DNA of 64,000 nucleotides from Streptomyces sp. P9-A2 (GCF_036634175.1 NZ_JAZIFX010000001.1:7874001-7938000); one strand, 5' to 3'. Shown: positions 18,650 through 27,915, numbered from the stretch's first letter. Numbers and translations: made by a program. Notes: generated by a model not told the origin, from the sequence alone.

Positions 18650-18998
18650 CCGTCCAGATCTCACCGGAGTCGAGCCCGGCGACGCGGTCGCGGTACGGGA
18701 TCGTGGCGCGGTGCGGCAGAAGGCGGTCAGGGAGACGACCCGCTCGGCGCCGAGCGGGTCGTCTCCCTGACCGCATCCCCGAACGACAGGCCAGGACCGA
18801 GCGGTACGCCGGCGCGGAGACCTGTCGACCGAACCACCACGGACGTCGCCGCCGAACTGCGCGAACGCACCGGCGGACGCGGTCCCGACGTGTGTACCGA
18901 AGCCGTCGGCGTGGAAGCCCGCAGCGACGGTCCGACGCACCTGTACGACCAGGCCGAGCAGCGGCTCCGGCTGCAGACGGGCCGGCGCGGTGGCGTGC
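18650..18998 (+). pseudogene. Zinc-dependent alcohol/formaldehyde dehydrogenase remnant
   Basis: Pieces of the nucleotide-binding half of a formaldehyde-dehydrogenase-like zinc ADH are spread over different frames: GVEPGDAVAVRDRGAVRQ, GAERVVSL, RIPERQARTERYAGAET and VAAELRERTGGRGPDVCTEAVGVEA with HLYDQAEQRLRLQ. The order matches the family, but frames change at least twice and both the zinc-binding N-terminus and the C-terminus are absent. The normally glycine-rich motif (GCG-x-VGQ) reads DRGAVRQ. The palindrome at 18723-18774 replaces part of the domain. Confidence 0.6.
18723..18774. repeat. Perfect 52-bp palindrome
   Basis: Twenty-six bases (starting GCGGTCAGGGAGACGACC) are followed without a spacer by their exact reverse complement, centred between 18748 and 18749. 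The right arm encodes GAERVVSLTA of the decayed dehydrogenase in its expected place, while the left arm replaces the preceding helix, so the left arm looks like an inverted copy of the right arm. Confidence 0.95.
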
Positions 18999-19265
18999 GG
19001 TGCCGGTCCTGCACCCGCACGGTGTGCTGTGCTCGCGCGCTCCGGAGGTGCCCGGCCGCGCCGGCGTGGTGTGGAACGTGCCGTGGCCGGCCCGGCCCGT
19101 ACGGGGTGACCGTGTGCCGGTCCCGCGCGCTCGGCCTGCTCCGGCTGCCGGACGGCCAGGGTCCGGCCATACAGGGCAGGGACACCGGCGGCCCGGGCAG
19201 CGCGCTCGACCTGCTGTTCACGTCCAGTGGCTCCGGCCGGCCAGGCCGCCATCCGCCTCTTCCGC

Positions 19266-19490
19266 GACCCACTGCCCGACCGGACCCGCCCCGACCCCGA
19301 CCGGACCCGCCCCGACCGACCCCGACCGGACCCGCCCCGACCGACCCCGACCGGACCCGACCCGACCCGACCCGACCCGACCCGACCCGACCCGGACCGG
19401 ACCCGACCCGACCCGACCCGGACCCGGCCCGACCCCGGCCCGACCCCGGCCCGACCCCGACCCGACCCCGGCCCCGACCCGGTCGGGCCG
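19266..19490. repeat. CCCGA/CCGGA low-complexity tract
   Basis: About 225 bp consist almost only of C, G and A in imperfect tandem pentamers and hexamers (CCCGA, CCGGA, CCCCGA), with the purest block (ACCCG)n near 19360-19400. Frames on both strands translate to Arg/Pro/Asp/Thr or Gly/Ser/Val/Arg repeats and are unlikely to be genes. Confidence 0.9.
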
Positions 19491-19936
19491 GACCGTACTC
19501 CACCCTGCGGTCTTATCGGATGGATGATCGAGAACGCGTACGGGCGGCCTTCCCCGCCCCGAGCGGCCCATCGGAAGGCACCCCGCCGGCCCTGTGGCAG
19601 GAGCTCACCCGCCGGCCCGCCCACTTCGAGCCGCGCGCGGCCGCCGCCGGCGAACCCTGGCGCGCTTTCGCCTCACCGGCCCCGGAGGCGGTACACACCA
19701 CGCCCGCCACCAGCACGGTGCCCTACGCCCCCTGTGCCCCCTACGCCCACAGCCTGCCCGGCCGCGCCCCACCGGACGCCTGCGCACCGGACGCCTGCGC
19801 CGGCTCCCGCCAGGAACGGACCGCCGGCGAGCACGGCCGGTCGGCCGGCGCGGCCCTCGACGGTCGAGGCGGGGCGGCCGCACCAGGGTCGAACAGGTAC
19901 GGCGGACGGCGCTCCGGCGGCACGGTGCCCCTGAAG
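19491..19936. other. Interval without a recognised gene, about 450 bp
   Basis: A plus-strand frame from about 19519 reads MDDRERVRAAFPAPSGPSEG and PPALWQELTRRPAHFEPRAA, then degenerates to Ala/Pro/Gly-rich sequence. It has no clear ribosome binding site and matches nothing I know. Otherwise nothing is seen here. Confidence 0.35.
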
Positions 19937-19975
19937 GGGCGGGGCCGGCACACGTACAGCGTGCCGGCCCCGCCC
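19937..19975 (-). terminator. Terminator of the PAP2 gene
   Basis: A perfect 15-bp GC stem (19937-19951 with 19961-19975) encloses a 9-base loop, about 37 bp beyond the stop codon of the leftward PAP2 gene. Confidence 0.8.
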
Positions 19976-20011
19976 GTGAAGTGCTCGGCACGCAGCCTGA
20001 CGCGCCACGGC

Positions 20012-21376
20012 TCAGACCAGTTCGGGTCGCGGCTCCACGGGGTGCGGCTCCGACTGCCGCGCCGGCGTGGCCTTCGCATCCCACAGCCTGGTGGTCCGCA
20101 CGTAGTTGTGGACCACCGAGGCCGTCGCCAGGACGAGGAGGGGTCCGAACACCCAGGGATGTCCGGCCATCTCCTCCGGCAGATAGCGGTACGACAGCAG
20201 GAGCGCGGTGAAAACCGCCGTGCCGTGGGCGACCAGTTGGACGCCCGACCGGTCCCAGCCGTGTGCGAGCGAGCGCATCGCCGCCTCGATCGTGAGCGCG
20301 AACACCACCCCGGCGATGATGTCCGCGCCGTAGTGGTAACCGAAGCCCAGCGTCGCGCAGAGGGTGCCGGCCAACCAGAACGTGCCCGCGTACCGCATCG
20401 CCCGCGAGCCCTTGCGGGAATGGACGAAGAGCGTGACGGCCCACGCCGTGTGCAGACTGGGCATGCAGTTGCGCGGTGTGATCCCGTCGAACGGCATCGG
20501 CTGCGGGGTGCTGATCGACGGCAGCGTGTCCGGCCACAGGTTGGCCGCCGCCCACTGGCCGCCCTCGGCTCCGTAGGCGTACACCGGGCCGACGACCGGG
20601 AAGAGCATGTAGATGCCCGGCCCGAGCAGGCCGATGACCAGGAAGGTGCGCACCAGATGGTGACCCGGGAAGCGGCGCTCGACCGCCACGTGGCGCAGCT
20701 GGTACAACCCGACGAGCGCCGCTGCCAGCGGGAGCTGACCGTAGACCAGGTGGAGAACGTGGACGCTGACCGGTGCGGTGGCGTCGACGAGCCGGCCGAC
20801 CAGCCACGACGGGTCGCCCAGCGCGTGATCGGCGACCAGCACGTACTGGTCGAGCACCGTCGGGCGGGTCTTCGACGTGATGAGCAGCCAGGTGTCACCC
20901 GTCTTGTGGCCGGCCACCAGCAGTAGTCCCAGGCCGACGCCCTTCAGCATCAGCGTGCGTTCCCCGCCGGTACGGCGCGTGACAGCGATGACCGCACAGC
21001 CCAGAACCACCCACAACGCGCCGTTGCCGAAGTTCATTTCGGCGTCGAGCGCCCACCGCACCAGCCAGAAGAGGACGTCGACGCCGATCGCGGCACCCAG
21101 TGCGACGAGCCGTTGCCGCCAGGTGAGCACCACCATCGTCAACGCCATACCGGCGTACAGCAGCGGACCCGAATGGGGGGCAAATATCACCTCTCGTGCC
21201 TGATGGGTGATCGGCCCCGGTAGGCCGTAGTGGCGCGCGGAGAGTTCCAGCGCGACGAGGAAACCGAGGGCCGCCGCACCCGCCGTGGCCCACAGCATCG
21301 CTCGTGGCCGAAGCCACGCGGCGAAGACAGGACTGCGGTCCGTCCGCGACGGTATTCGTGGTGGAGTGGTTTTCAA
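20012..21376 (-). CDS. PAP2-superfamily membrane phosphatase/phosphotransferase
   Basis: The 454-residue integral membrane protein has some ten hydrophobic segments. The C-terminal half carries the lipid-phosphatase motifs: RNCMPSLHTAWA and GFGYHYGADIIAGVVFAL, with the two histidines of the PAP2_3/Aur1-type active site. Members hydrolyse or transfer phosphoryl head groups on lipids, including inositol-phosphate transfer. It starts close to an A/T-rich stretch (AATTGTTTGGCCCATTTACTAG) and stands alone between a dead dehydrogenase and the cobalamin genes. The substrate is unknown. Confidence 0.85.
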   Translation of the reverse strand: MKTTPPRIPSRTDRSPVFAAWLRPRAMLWATAGAAALGFLVALELSARHYGLPGPITHQAREVIFAPHSGPLLYAGMALTMVVLTWRQRLVALGAAIGVDVLFWLVRWALDAEMNFGNGALWVVLGCAVIAVTRRTGGERTLMLKGVGLGLLLVAGHKTGDTWLLITSKTRPTVLDQYVLVADHALGDPSWLVGRLVDATAPVSVHVLHLVYGQLPLAAALVGLYQLRHVAVERRFPGHHLVRTFLVIGLLGPGIYMLFPVVGPVYAYGAEGGQWAAANLWPDTLPSISTPQPMPFDGITPRNCMPSLHTAWAVTLFVHSRKGSRAMRYAGTFWLAGTLCATLGFGYHYGADIIAGVVFALTIEAAMRSLAHGWDRSGVQLVAHGTAVFTALLLSYRYLPEEMAGHPWVFGPLLVLATASVVHNYVRTTRLWDAKATPARQSEPHPVEPRPELV

Positions 21377-21803
21377 TTGTTTGGCCCATTTACTAGATTT
21401 TGGAAGGGTAGGTCACGTATCGAGCTGTTGTGCGGTGTGCTTTACCGGTGAAGAACGGACGATCGGGGAGATCGTCGCGAGTTCGAACATGTTAGCGGCG
21501 CGGGGGTCTGATTTCGCCGGCCATGAAGGAGTCCGGGCGAGGCCGGAGCGCCGCCGCTGCCCGTGAAGGCGTCCAGGACCCGGCCGGCAGTCGATGTGGC
21601 CGCCAACTCCCCTTTTTCCACTGCTGTTCGAGAGGGAGGCCGGACGGCCGGGCCGGCGTGCGGGCGGCCCAGCGGCTCGTCGCGGACCTGGTCCAGGACC
21701 GGACGGGGGAGTCGCCGACGATGTGCACCCGAGTGACTCCGCGCAGGCCGTCGCCCCGTAGAGTGCGTCTCCGATGTCGTCCCGACCCCCGAGGTACCGA
21801 GCA
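21377..21803. other. Divergent intergenic region before cobL, about 430 bp
   Basis: It should contain promoters for the PAP2 gene (A/T-richer end near 21380-21410) and for cobL. I searched for a B12 box and found none, so the cobalamin riboswitch is not duplicated here. A minus-strand stretch near 21560-21760 has coding-like third positions but no recognisable product. Confidence 0.4.
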
Positions 21804-23096
21804 GTGACCGTCGCCCGACCCGCACCGACCGCCGCAGTGACCGTCGTCGGTATCGGCGCCGACGGCTGGGAGGGCATCCCCGCCACCTCGCGACAGGCTC
21901 TGCTCGGTGCGGACGTGGTCATCGGCGGTCCTCGCCAACTGGCCCTCCTGCCACCGGAATGCGATGGGGACCGGGTGCCCTGGCCCTCACCGCTGCGGCC
22001 CGCGGTCCCCGGCCTGCTCGCGGCCCACGCCGGCCGCCGGATCGCCGTCCTCGCCAGCGGGGACCCCCTGTTTTACGGCATCGGACGCACCCTCGCCGAG
22101 ATACTCGGAGCCGGCTCCGTACACGTCCTGCCGCACCCCTCGTCCGTCTCCTACGCCTGCGCCCGCCTCGGCTGGCCCCTGGAGGACACCGAGGTCGTCA
22201 CGCTCGTGGGCCGGCCCACCGCTCGCCTGGCCGCCGCCCTGCACGACCGCCGGCGGCTGCTCGTGCTCAGCGCGGACGCCGCCACCCCCGGCGAGGTCGC
22301 CGCCCTGCTGCGGGACCGCGGCTTCGGGCCGAGCCGGATGCGGGTGCTGGAACAGCTCGGCGGTGACAGGGAACGGACGACCGGGGAGACCTCCGCCGAC
22401 GACTGGCCACCGCCGCACCCGGGGGAAGGCCCCGACCCCCTCAACATCGTCGCCGTCGAATGCCGCCGCGCCCCCGGCGCCCTGCGTCTCGGCGCCGTCC
22501 CAGGGCTCCCGGACGAGGCGTACGAGCACGACGGGCAGCTCACCAAACGTCATGTCCGCGCAGCCACACTCGGCGCCCTGGCCCCCGCCCCCGGCGAACT
22601 GCTGTGGGACGTCGGCGGCGGCTCCGGCTCGATCGCCGTCGAGTGGATGCGGACGCACCCCGCCTGCCGGGCCCTCACCGTCGAACGCGACCCCGTCCGT
22701 GCCGAGCGGATCCTCCGCAACGCGCAGCGGCTCGGCGTCCCGGGACTGCGGGTGGTGACCGGCGCGGCCCCCGCCGCCCTCGCCGGACTCCCGCGGCCGG
22801 ACGCCGTCTTCGTCGGCGGCGGGCTCACCGCCCCCGGACTGCTGGACGCGTGCTGGGAAGCACTCCCCGCGGGCGGGCGGCTGGTGGCCAACACCGTCAC
22901 GCTGGAGTCCGAGGCGCTGCTGGCCGACGCCCGACGGCGCCACGGGGGCGAGCTGGTGCGGCTGGCGGTGGCGCACGCCGTGCCCGTGGGCGGCTTCACC
23001 GGGTGGCGGCAGGCGATGCCGGTGACCCAGTGGGCGGTACACAAGACATCCGACTCGTCAGAAGCCGTACCAGGAACAGCGGGAGCAGACACATGA
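21804..23096 (+). CDS. cobL: Precorrin-6Y C5,15-methyltransferase (decarboxylating), CbiE-CbiT fusion
   Basis: This fused enzyme of about 430 residues has an N-terminal CbiE tetrapyrrole-methylase domain (VTVVGIGADGWEGIP, LASGDPLFYGIGRTL, HPSSVSYACARLGWP) and a C-terminal CbiT Rossmann methyltransferase (LTKRHVRAATLGAL, LLWDVGGGSGSIAVEWM). It methylates C5 and C15 of the corrin ring and removes the ring-C acetate carboxyl. The GTG at 21804 with GAGG upstream is preferred over an ATG at 21774 that lacks a binding site. It overlaps cobM by ATGA, forming a two-gene rightward unit. Confidence 0.93.
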   Translation: MTVARPAPTAAVTVVGIGADGWEGIPATSRQALLGADVVIGGPRQLALLPPECDGDRVPWPSPLRPAVPGLLAAHAGRRIAVLASGDPLFYGIGRTLAEILGAGSVHVLPHPSSVSYACARLGWPLEDTEVVTLVGRPTARLAAALHDRRRLLVLSADAATPGEVAALLRDRGFGPSRMRVLEQLGGDRERTTGETSADDWPPPHPGEGPDPLNIVAVECRRAPGALRLGAVPGLPDEAYEHDGQLTKRHVRAATLGALAPAPGELLWDVGGGSGSIAVEWMRTHPACRALTVERDPVRAERILRNAQRLGVPGLRVVTGAAPAALAGLPRPDAVFVGGGLTAPGLLDACWEALPAGGRLVANTVTLESEALLADARRRHGGELVRLAVAHAVPVGGFTGWRQAMPVTQWAVHKTSDSSEAVPGTAGADT

Positions 23097-23842
23097 CCGT
23101 GTACTTCATCGGTGCCGGACCCGGCGCCGCCGACCTGATCACCGTGCGCGGCGCCCGGACACTCGCCGCCTGCGGGGTCTGTCTGTACGCGGGCAGTCTG
23201 GTGCCACGCGAGCTGCTGGCAGAATGCCCGCCCGACGCACGGCTGGTGGACACCGCGCAGCTCGATCTGGACGAGATCACGGCCGAACTGCTCCGGGCGC
23301 ACCAGGAGGGTCAGGACGTGGCCCGGCTGCACTCCGGGGACCCGTCCGTGTTCAGCGCGGTCGCCGAGCAGATGCGGCGGCTGGACGCGGCAGGGGTGCC
23401 CTACGAGGTCGTGCCGGGCGTGCCCGCCTTCGCCGCGGCGGCGGCCTCCCTGAAGCGGGAGCTGACCGTGCCGACGGTCGGGCAGACCGTCATCCTCACC
23501 AGGGTCGCCAACCGGGCGACCGCCATGCCGGACGGCGAGGACCTGGCCACCCTCGGCCGCAGCGGCGCGCTGATCGTGCTGCACCTGGCGGCGAAGTACG
23601 CGGACCGCGTGGTCGACGAACTGCTGCCGCACTACGGCGCCGACTGCCCCGCCGCCGTCGTCGCGTACGCCTCCCGTCCCGAGGAGCTGATCATCCGCGG
23701 CACGCTCGACGACATCGCCGGGAAGATCAAGGACGCGGGAGTGCTGCGGACGGCTGTGATCATGGTCGGGCGGACGCTGGGAGCGGAGCAGTTCCGCGAC
23801 AGCCACCTCTACTCGCCCGAGCGGGAGAGGCACACCTGCTGA
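23093..23842 (+). CDS. cobM: Precorrin-4 C11-methyltransferase
   Basis: The 249-residue protein is a single tetrapyrrole-methylase domain: MTVYFIGAGPGAADLITVRGARTL, YAGSLVPRELLAECPP, the SAM loop LHSGDPSVFSAVAEQM, and VPGVPAFAAAAASLKRELTVP, which are marks of CobM/CbiF. It adds the C11 methyl group. The ATG lies inside the cobL stop (ATGA). Length matches the family. It completes, together with cobL, cobIJ and cbiD, the set of ring methylations encoded in this region. Confidence 0.95.
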   Translation: MTVYFIGAGPGAADLITVRGARTLAACGVCLYAGSLVPRELLAECPPDARLVDTAQLDLDEITAELLRAHQEGQDVARLHSGDPSVFSAVAEQMRRLDAAGVPYEVVPGVPAFAAAAASLKRELTVPTVGQTVILTRVANRATAMPDGEDLATLGRSGALIVLHLAAKYADRVVDELLPHYGADCPAAVVAYASRPEELIIRGTLDDIAGKIKDAGVLRTAVIMVGRTLGAEQFRDSHLYSPERERHTC

Positions 23843-23864
23843 GCAGGTCATTCCGCTCCTGCGG

Positions 23865-24167
23865 GTGAGCGATGCCGCGGCGTCGACGGGGTGGTACGCG
23901 CGGCTGGGGTTCGCGCAGCAGTGGGAGCACCGGTTCGAACCGGGGTTCCCCGTGTTCACGCAGGTCGCCCGCGGGCCGGTCCGGCTCTACTTGCCGGAGC
24001 ACGAGGGCGACGCACGGCCCGACACACTGCTGTATCTCAGGGTCGCCGATCTCGACGCGGTCGCCGCCGGGTTCCGGGTTCCGGCCGAGGAGGTGCCGTG
24101 GGGGCGGGAGGCCGAACTCCGGGACCCGGACGGCGACCGCCTCCGGGTGGGCCCGGTCGGCGGCTGA
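23865..24167 (+). CDS. VOC (glyoxalase/bleomycin-resistance) superfamily protein
   Basis: About 100 residues form one VOC half-barrel pair: SDAAASTGWYARLGFAQQWEH, VRLYLPEHEG, LRVADLDAVAAGF and the closing AELRDPDGDRLRVGP. The frame before the GTG encodes the typical first strand (QVIPLLR), but no standard start codon lies there, so either a rare start is used or the first strand was lost by fusion to the end of cobM. It lies 20 bp after cobM and may be co-transcribed. Function is unknown; a role in cobalamin synthesis is not implied. Confidence 0.75.
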   Translation: MSDAAASTGWYARLGFAQQWEHRFEPGFPVFTQVARGPVRLYLPEHEGDARPDTLLYLRVADLDAVAAGFRVPAEEVPWGREAELRDPDGDRLRVGPVGG

Positions 24168-24268
24168 GTCGGCCTTAGGGTCTGCCGGAGAACAACATGC
24201 GGGTGGGCGGCGCGCTGACCTGCGACATCAAGTCCAGAAACCCACAAGTTGTTTCTCTGCACGCCCTT

Positions 24269-24435
24269 ACGACCTCACCCGCGATAGCGAGCGGGCTCCC
24301 GACGCCCTGCGGCTTCGCCTCCGGCGTTGTCGTCGGTCGCGATGGCTCCGCCATCACTCCCTCCTCCGCCTTGGATGCGATGCGAAGCCGCATGACGCCG
24401 CTCGCTGATCCACTCCCCATCGCGGGTGAGGTCGT
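24269..24435. repeat. Foldback element with 17-bp terminal inverted repeats
   Basis: ACGACCTCACCCGCGAT (24269-24285) and its exact reverse complement (24419-24435) bound 167 bp. Inside, further blocks pair in order (AGCGAGCGG and TGCGGCTTCGC with their complements near 24365-24405), and the centre holds the small hairpin GATGGCTCCGCCATC. It fills the gap between convergent VOC and cbiD genes. It could be a MITE-like insertion, a bidirectional terminator or a structured RNA. Confidence 0.65.
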
Positions 24436-24456
24436 TACCGTCGGCGAACCGCCGGC

Positions 24457-25575
24457 TCAGGCCACGGAGCTGCGGCCCACCACCGTCCCCGCCCGGTCGA
24501 TGCAGATCACGTCGACCGCGACCGGCGCCCCGCGCAGCACGGCCAGCGCCTCGTCGCGGGCCACCGTCGCGACCAGGTCGCCCAGCGGCACCCCGGCCGC
24601 CTGGCAGAGCTGGAGTGCGGCGAGGCCGGTGTTGGCGTCCGCCACCGCGGCGGCGAGGGCCTCGTCCGCGCCGCCGCGCCGGGCCAGCCGGGCGAGGAAC
24701 CCCTTGTCGACCTGGGAGCGGGCGGAGTGCAGGTCGAGGTGGCCGGCGGCGAGCTTGGAGAGTTTGGCGAAGCCCCCGCAGACGGTGAGACGGTCCACCG
24801 GATGGCGTCGGACGTACTTCAGCACGGCACCCGCGAAGTCGCCCATGTCCAGCAGGGCGACCTCGGGCAGGCCGTACTCGGCGACGACCGTTTTCTCCGA
24901 GGTGGAGCCGGTGCACCCGGCGACGTGCGTGCGCCCCGCAGCCCGCGCCACGTCCACACCCCGACGGATCGAGTCGATCCACGCCGAACACGAGTAGGGG
25001 ACCACGATGCCGGTGGTGCCGAGGATCGACAGCCCGCCGAGGATGCCGAGCCGCGGGTTCCAGGTGGAGCGGGCGATCTCCTCGCCATGGTCGACGGAGA
25101 GGGTGATCTCGACGTCGCCGCTGCCGCCGTACTGCCCGGCGACGCGGGCGACGTGGTCGCGCATCATCTGCCGGGGGACCGGGTTGACGGCCGGTTCACC
25201 GACGGGCAGCGGCAGGCCGGGAAGGGTGACCGTGCCCACGCCGGGCCCCGCCCGGAACACGACCCCGGCCCCGGCGGGAAGCCGCCGCACCGTCGCCCGG
25301 ACCAGCGCCCCGTGCGTGACGTCCGGGTCGTCACCGGCGTCCTTGACGATCCCCGCCATGGCGTACGAGTCCGTCAGCTCCTCGACGGCCAGCGCGAACG
25401 ACGGTGTCTGCCCCTTCGGCAGCACGATCGCCACCGGGTCGGGAAAGCCGCCGGTGAGCAGCGCGGTGTACGCGGCGGTCGTGGCCGCGGTCGCGCAGGC
25501 ACCGGTGGTCCAGCCGGGCCGCAGACCGGTGTGCTTGAGTTGGGCGCTGCGACCGCCCTCGGCCTCGCTGCTCAT
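24457..25575 (-). CDS. cbiD: Cobalt-precorrin-5B C1-methyltransferase
   Basis: The 372-residue protein has CbiD landmarks: GLRPGWTTGACATAATTAAYTALL, the Gly-rich GPGVGTVTLPGLPLPVGEPAVNP, LGILGGLSILGTTGIVVPYS and GCTGSTSEKTVVAEYGLPE. CbiD replaces CobF of the aerobic pathway in methylating C1. It stands alone on the minus strand and is divergent from cobK, with only 59 bp between the starts, so the two promoters must overlap or be shared. Its presence beside CobG and CobN marks a pathway with both oxygen-dependent and CbiD-type steps. Confidence 0.95.
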   Translation of the reverse strand: MSSEAEGGRSAQLKHTGLRPGWTTGACATAATTAAYTALLTGGFPDPVAIVLPKGQTPSFALAVEELTDSYAMAGIVKDAGDDPDVTHGALVRATVRRLPAGAGVVFRAGPGVGTVTLPGLPLPVGEPAVNPVPRQMMRDHVARVAGQYGGSGDVEITLSVDHGEEIARSTWNPRLGILGGLSILGTTGIVVPYSCSAWIDSIRRGVDVARAAGRTHVAGCTGSTSEKTVVAEYGLPEVALLDMGDFAGAVLKYVRRHPVDRLTVCGGFAKLSKLAAGHLDLHSARSQVDKGFLARLARRGGADEALAAAVADANTGLAALQLCQAAGVPLGDLVATVARDEALAVLRGAPVAVDVICIDRAGTVVGRSSVA

Positions 25576-25634
25576 GCGTCGCTGCTCATGTCTCGCTCGG
25601 GGGAAGGGAACCGGATGAAGGGAACGGAACTGCC

Positions 25635-26405
25635 GTGCACGTGCTGATACTCGGCGGCACCACCGAGGCCCGCCGCCTCGCCGAACTCCTGGCGGCCGAC
25701 GCCCTGCCGTCCCTGCGGGTGACGAACTCCCTGGCGGGGCGGGTGGCCGCGCCCCGGACGCCGCCCGGCGAGGTGCGCGTCGGCGGCTTCGGAGGGGCCG
25801 ACGGGCTCGCCGCCTGGCTGCGTGAGTACGAGGTGGACCTGCTCATCGACGCCACCCACCCTTTCGCCGGCACGATCAGTTTCAACGCGGCACGGGCCGC
25901 GACCACCACCCATGTTCCTCTCCTCGCGCTGCGACGTCCCGGCTGGGTTCCCGTCGAGGGGGACGTCTGGCACGAGGCCGGTTCCCTGACCGAGGCCGCG
26001 GGGCTGCTGCCCGCGCTCGGCCGGCGGGTCTTCCTCACCACCGGCCGGATGGGCCTGGCCGCCTTCGCCCACCTGGAGGACCTGTGGTTCCTCGTACGGT
26101 CCGTGGACGCTCCGGGGGCGCCGCGTCCGCCCCGCGCGGAGGTGCTGCTCGACCGTGGCCCGTTCACCCTCGACGGGGAACGCGAGCTGCTGCGCCGGCA
26201 CCGGATCGACGTCGTGGTCACCAAGGACAGCGGGGGAGCGGCCACCGCACCGAAGCTGACGGCCGCCCGTGAGGCGGGTGTGCCCGTGGTCGTGGTGCGC
26301 AGACCGCCGGTGCCCGGGGAAGTGACCGTCGTGTCCGATCCCCGGCAGGCGGCCCAGCGGGTCCGGGAGGCATACGCGCGGTGTGCGCACCCGGACGCCG
26401 GCTGA
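25635..26405 (+). CDS. cobK: Precorrin-6A reductase
   Basis: The 256-residue protein opens with the Rossmann strand MHVLILGGTTEARRLAELLA and contains LLIDATHPFAGTISFNAARA, the NADPH-side FLTTGRMGLAAF and VVTKDSGGAATAPKLTAAREAGVPVVVV, all typical of CobK/CbiJ. It reduces a ring double bond of precorrin-6A using NADPH. The GTG start at 25635 is 59 bp from cbiD's start. The gene ends 13 bp from the end of the convergent cobIJ. Confidence 0.94.
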   Translation: MHVLILGGTTEARRLAELLAADALPSLRVTNSLAGRVAAPRTPPGEVRVGGFGGADGLAAWLREYEVDLLIDATHPFAGTISFNAARAATTTHVPLLALRRPGWVPVEGDVWHEAGSLTEAAGLLPALGRRVFLTTGRMGLAAFAHLEDLWFLVRSVDAPGAPRPPRAEVLLDRGPFTLDGERELLRRHRIDVVVTKDSGGAATAPKLTAAREAGVPVVVVRRPPVPGEVTVVSDPRQAAQRVREAYARCAHPDAG

Positions 26406-26418
26406 ACCGCCGGGGCTC

Positions 26419-27915
26419 TCACTCCTCCGGATAGCGGCGGGGCGTCCAGACGACCTCCTCGCCGTCCCCCCGCCGCACGATGCGGGTCTGCGAGGAACCG
26501 ACCAGCAGGACCGTGCGCATGTCGACCTCGGCCGGGTCCAGGTCCGCCAGCCGGACGATCCGCACCCGTTCGCCGGCGCCGCCCACGTCCCGCGCCACGA
26601 CGACGGGCGTGTCCGGCGCCCGGTGCTCCAGCAGCAGGTCGCGGGCCTTGCCGACCTGCCAGGTCCGGCTGCGCGACCCGGGGTTGTACAGGGCCAGCAC
26701 CAGGTCGGCGCCCGCGGCGGCGCGCAGCCGCCCGGCGATGACCTCCCACGGCTTGAGGCGGTCGGACAGGGAGACGGTGGCGTAGTCGTGGCCGAGCGGG
26801 GCGCCCGCACGGGCGGCGGCCGCGTTGGCGGCGGTCACCCCCGGCAGTACCCGTACCGGCACGTTCGTGTACTCCTGGGCCGAGGCGGCCTCCAGTACGG
26901 CCGTGGCCATGGCGAAGACACCGGGGTCGCCGCCGGACACGACGGCCACCCTGCGTCCCTGCAGAGCGAGTTGCAGCGCGAACTCGGCGCGCTCGGCCTC
27001 GACCCGGTTGTCCGAGCCGTGGCGCTGCTGGCCGGCCCGTACGGGCACCCGGTCCAGGTAGGTGGTGTAGCCGACCAGGTCGTCGGCGGCGGCGAGGGCC
27101 CCGCGCGACTCGGGCGTCAGCCACAGCGGCCCGGCCGGCCCGGTGCCGACCACGACGACCTCACCGACGGAGCCCGGCTTCCGCGCGGGGCGTTCGGCGT
27201 CGGCCTGGCTCGGCAGCACGGCCACCGAGAAGTACGGCACGGAGTCGGCCTCCACCTCGGCGAGTCCGGCAAGGCGTTCCCCGGCCATGGTGGCCCGCTC
27301 GACGTACCGGGCCGCCTCCAGTCGCCCCGCACGCTCCATCGCCCGGCGCACCTTGGGGAAGGTGCGCCCCAGCTTCATCACCACGGCCGCGTCCGTCGCG
27401 GCGAGCCGGGCGGCCAGCTCCTCCTCGGGCAGCGTGCCCGGCAGGATGGTCAGCACCTCCTCGCCCTCGGCGAGCGGAGTACCCAGGCGGGCCGCGGCGG
27501 CGGACACCGACGTGACACCGGGGATCACCTCGGTGTCGTAGCGGTCCGCGAGCCGCTTGTGCATGTGCATGTAGGAGCCGTAGAAGAGCGGGTCGCCCTC
27601 GGCGAGGACGGCGACCGTCCGGCCCGCGTCCAGATGGACGGCGAGCCGGGCCGACGCCTCGGCGTAGAAGTCGTCGATGGCGCCCTGGTAACCGCCGGGA
27701 TGGTCGGTGGTCTCGGTGGTGACGGGGTAGACCAGCGGTTCCTCGACGTGGTCGGCCCGTATGTGCTTCGCCGCGATGGAGCGGGCGATGGACCGGCCGT
27801 GGCGGGCGCTGTGGTAGGCGATCACGTCCGCCTCGGCGATGGCCTCGACGGCCCGTACGGTCATCAGGGACGGGTCTCCGGGGCCGAGCCCGACCCCGTA
27901 CAGCTTGCCGCTCAT
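26419..27915 (-). CDS. cobIJ: Fused precorrin-2 C20- / precorrin-3B C17-methyltransferase
   Basis: The 498-residue fusion has an N-terminal CobI domain ([60 protein letters not shown]) and a C-terminal CobJ domain beginning near residue 250 ([61 protein letters not shown]). It catalyses the C20 methylation and then ring-contracting C17 methylation. Fusion of the two is frequent in actinomycetes. The start overlaps the cobH stop (ATGA). It is the last gene of the leftward operon cobG-cobH-cobIJ. Confidence 0.95.
   Translation of the reverse strand: MSGKLYGVGLGPGDPSLMTVRAVEAIAEADVIAYHSARHGRSIARSIAAKHIRADHVEEPLVYPVTTETTDHPGGYQGAIDDFYAEASARLAVHLDAGRTVAVLAEGDPLFYGSYMHMHKRLADRYDTEVIPGVTSVSAAAARLGTPLAEGEEVLTILPGTLPEEELAARLAATDAAVVMKLGRTFPKVRRAMERAGRLEAARYVERATMAGERLAGLAEVEADSVPYFSVAVLPSQADAERPARKPGSVGEVVVVGTGPAGPLWLTPESRGALAAADDLVGYTTYLDRVPVRAGQQRHGSDNRVEAERAEFALQLALQGRRVAVVSGGDPGVFAMATAVLEAASAQEYTNVPVRVLPGVTAANAAAARAGAPLGHDYATVSLSDRLKPWEVIAGRLRAAAGADLVLALYNPGSRSRTWQVGKARDLLLEHRAPDTPVVVARDVGGAGERVRIVRLADLDPAEVDMRTVLLVGSSQTRIVRRGDGEEVVWTPRRYPEE

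Noticed and set aside
18530..19624. Minus-strand Gly/Ser/Val/Arg repeat protein over the low-complexity tract
   Set aside because: It exists on all frames through the repeat, lacks a ribosome binding site and resembles no known secreted repeat protein.
21377..21803. Second cobalamin riboswitch before cobL
   Set aside because: No GCCACTG box or accompanying conserved stem segments were found.
22460..23092. Arg-rich frame opening upstream of cobM
   Set aside because: It is a shifted frame of cobL; cobM is placed at the overlapping ATG at 23093.
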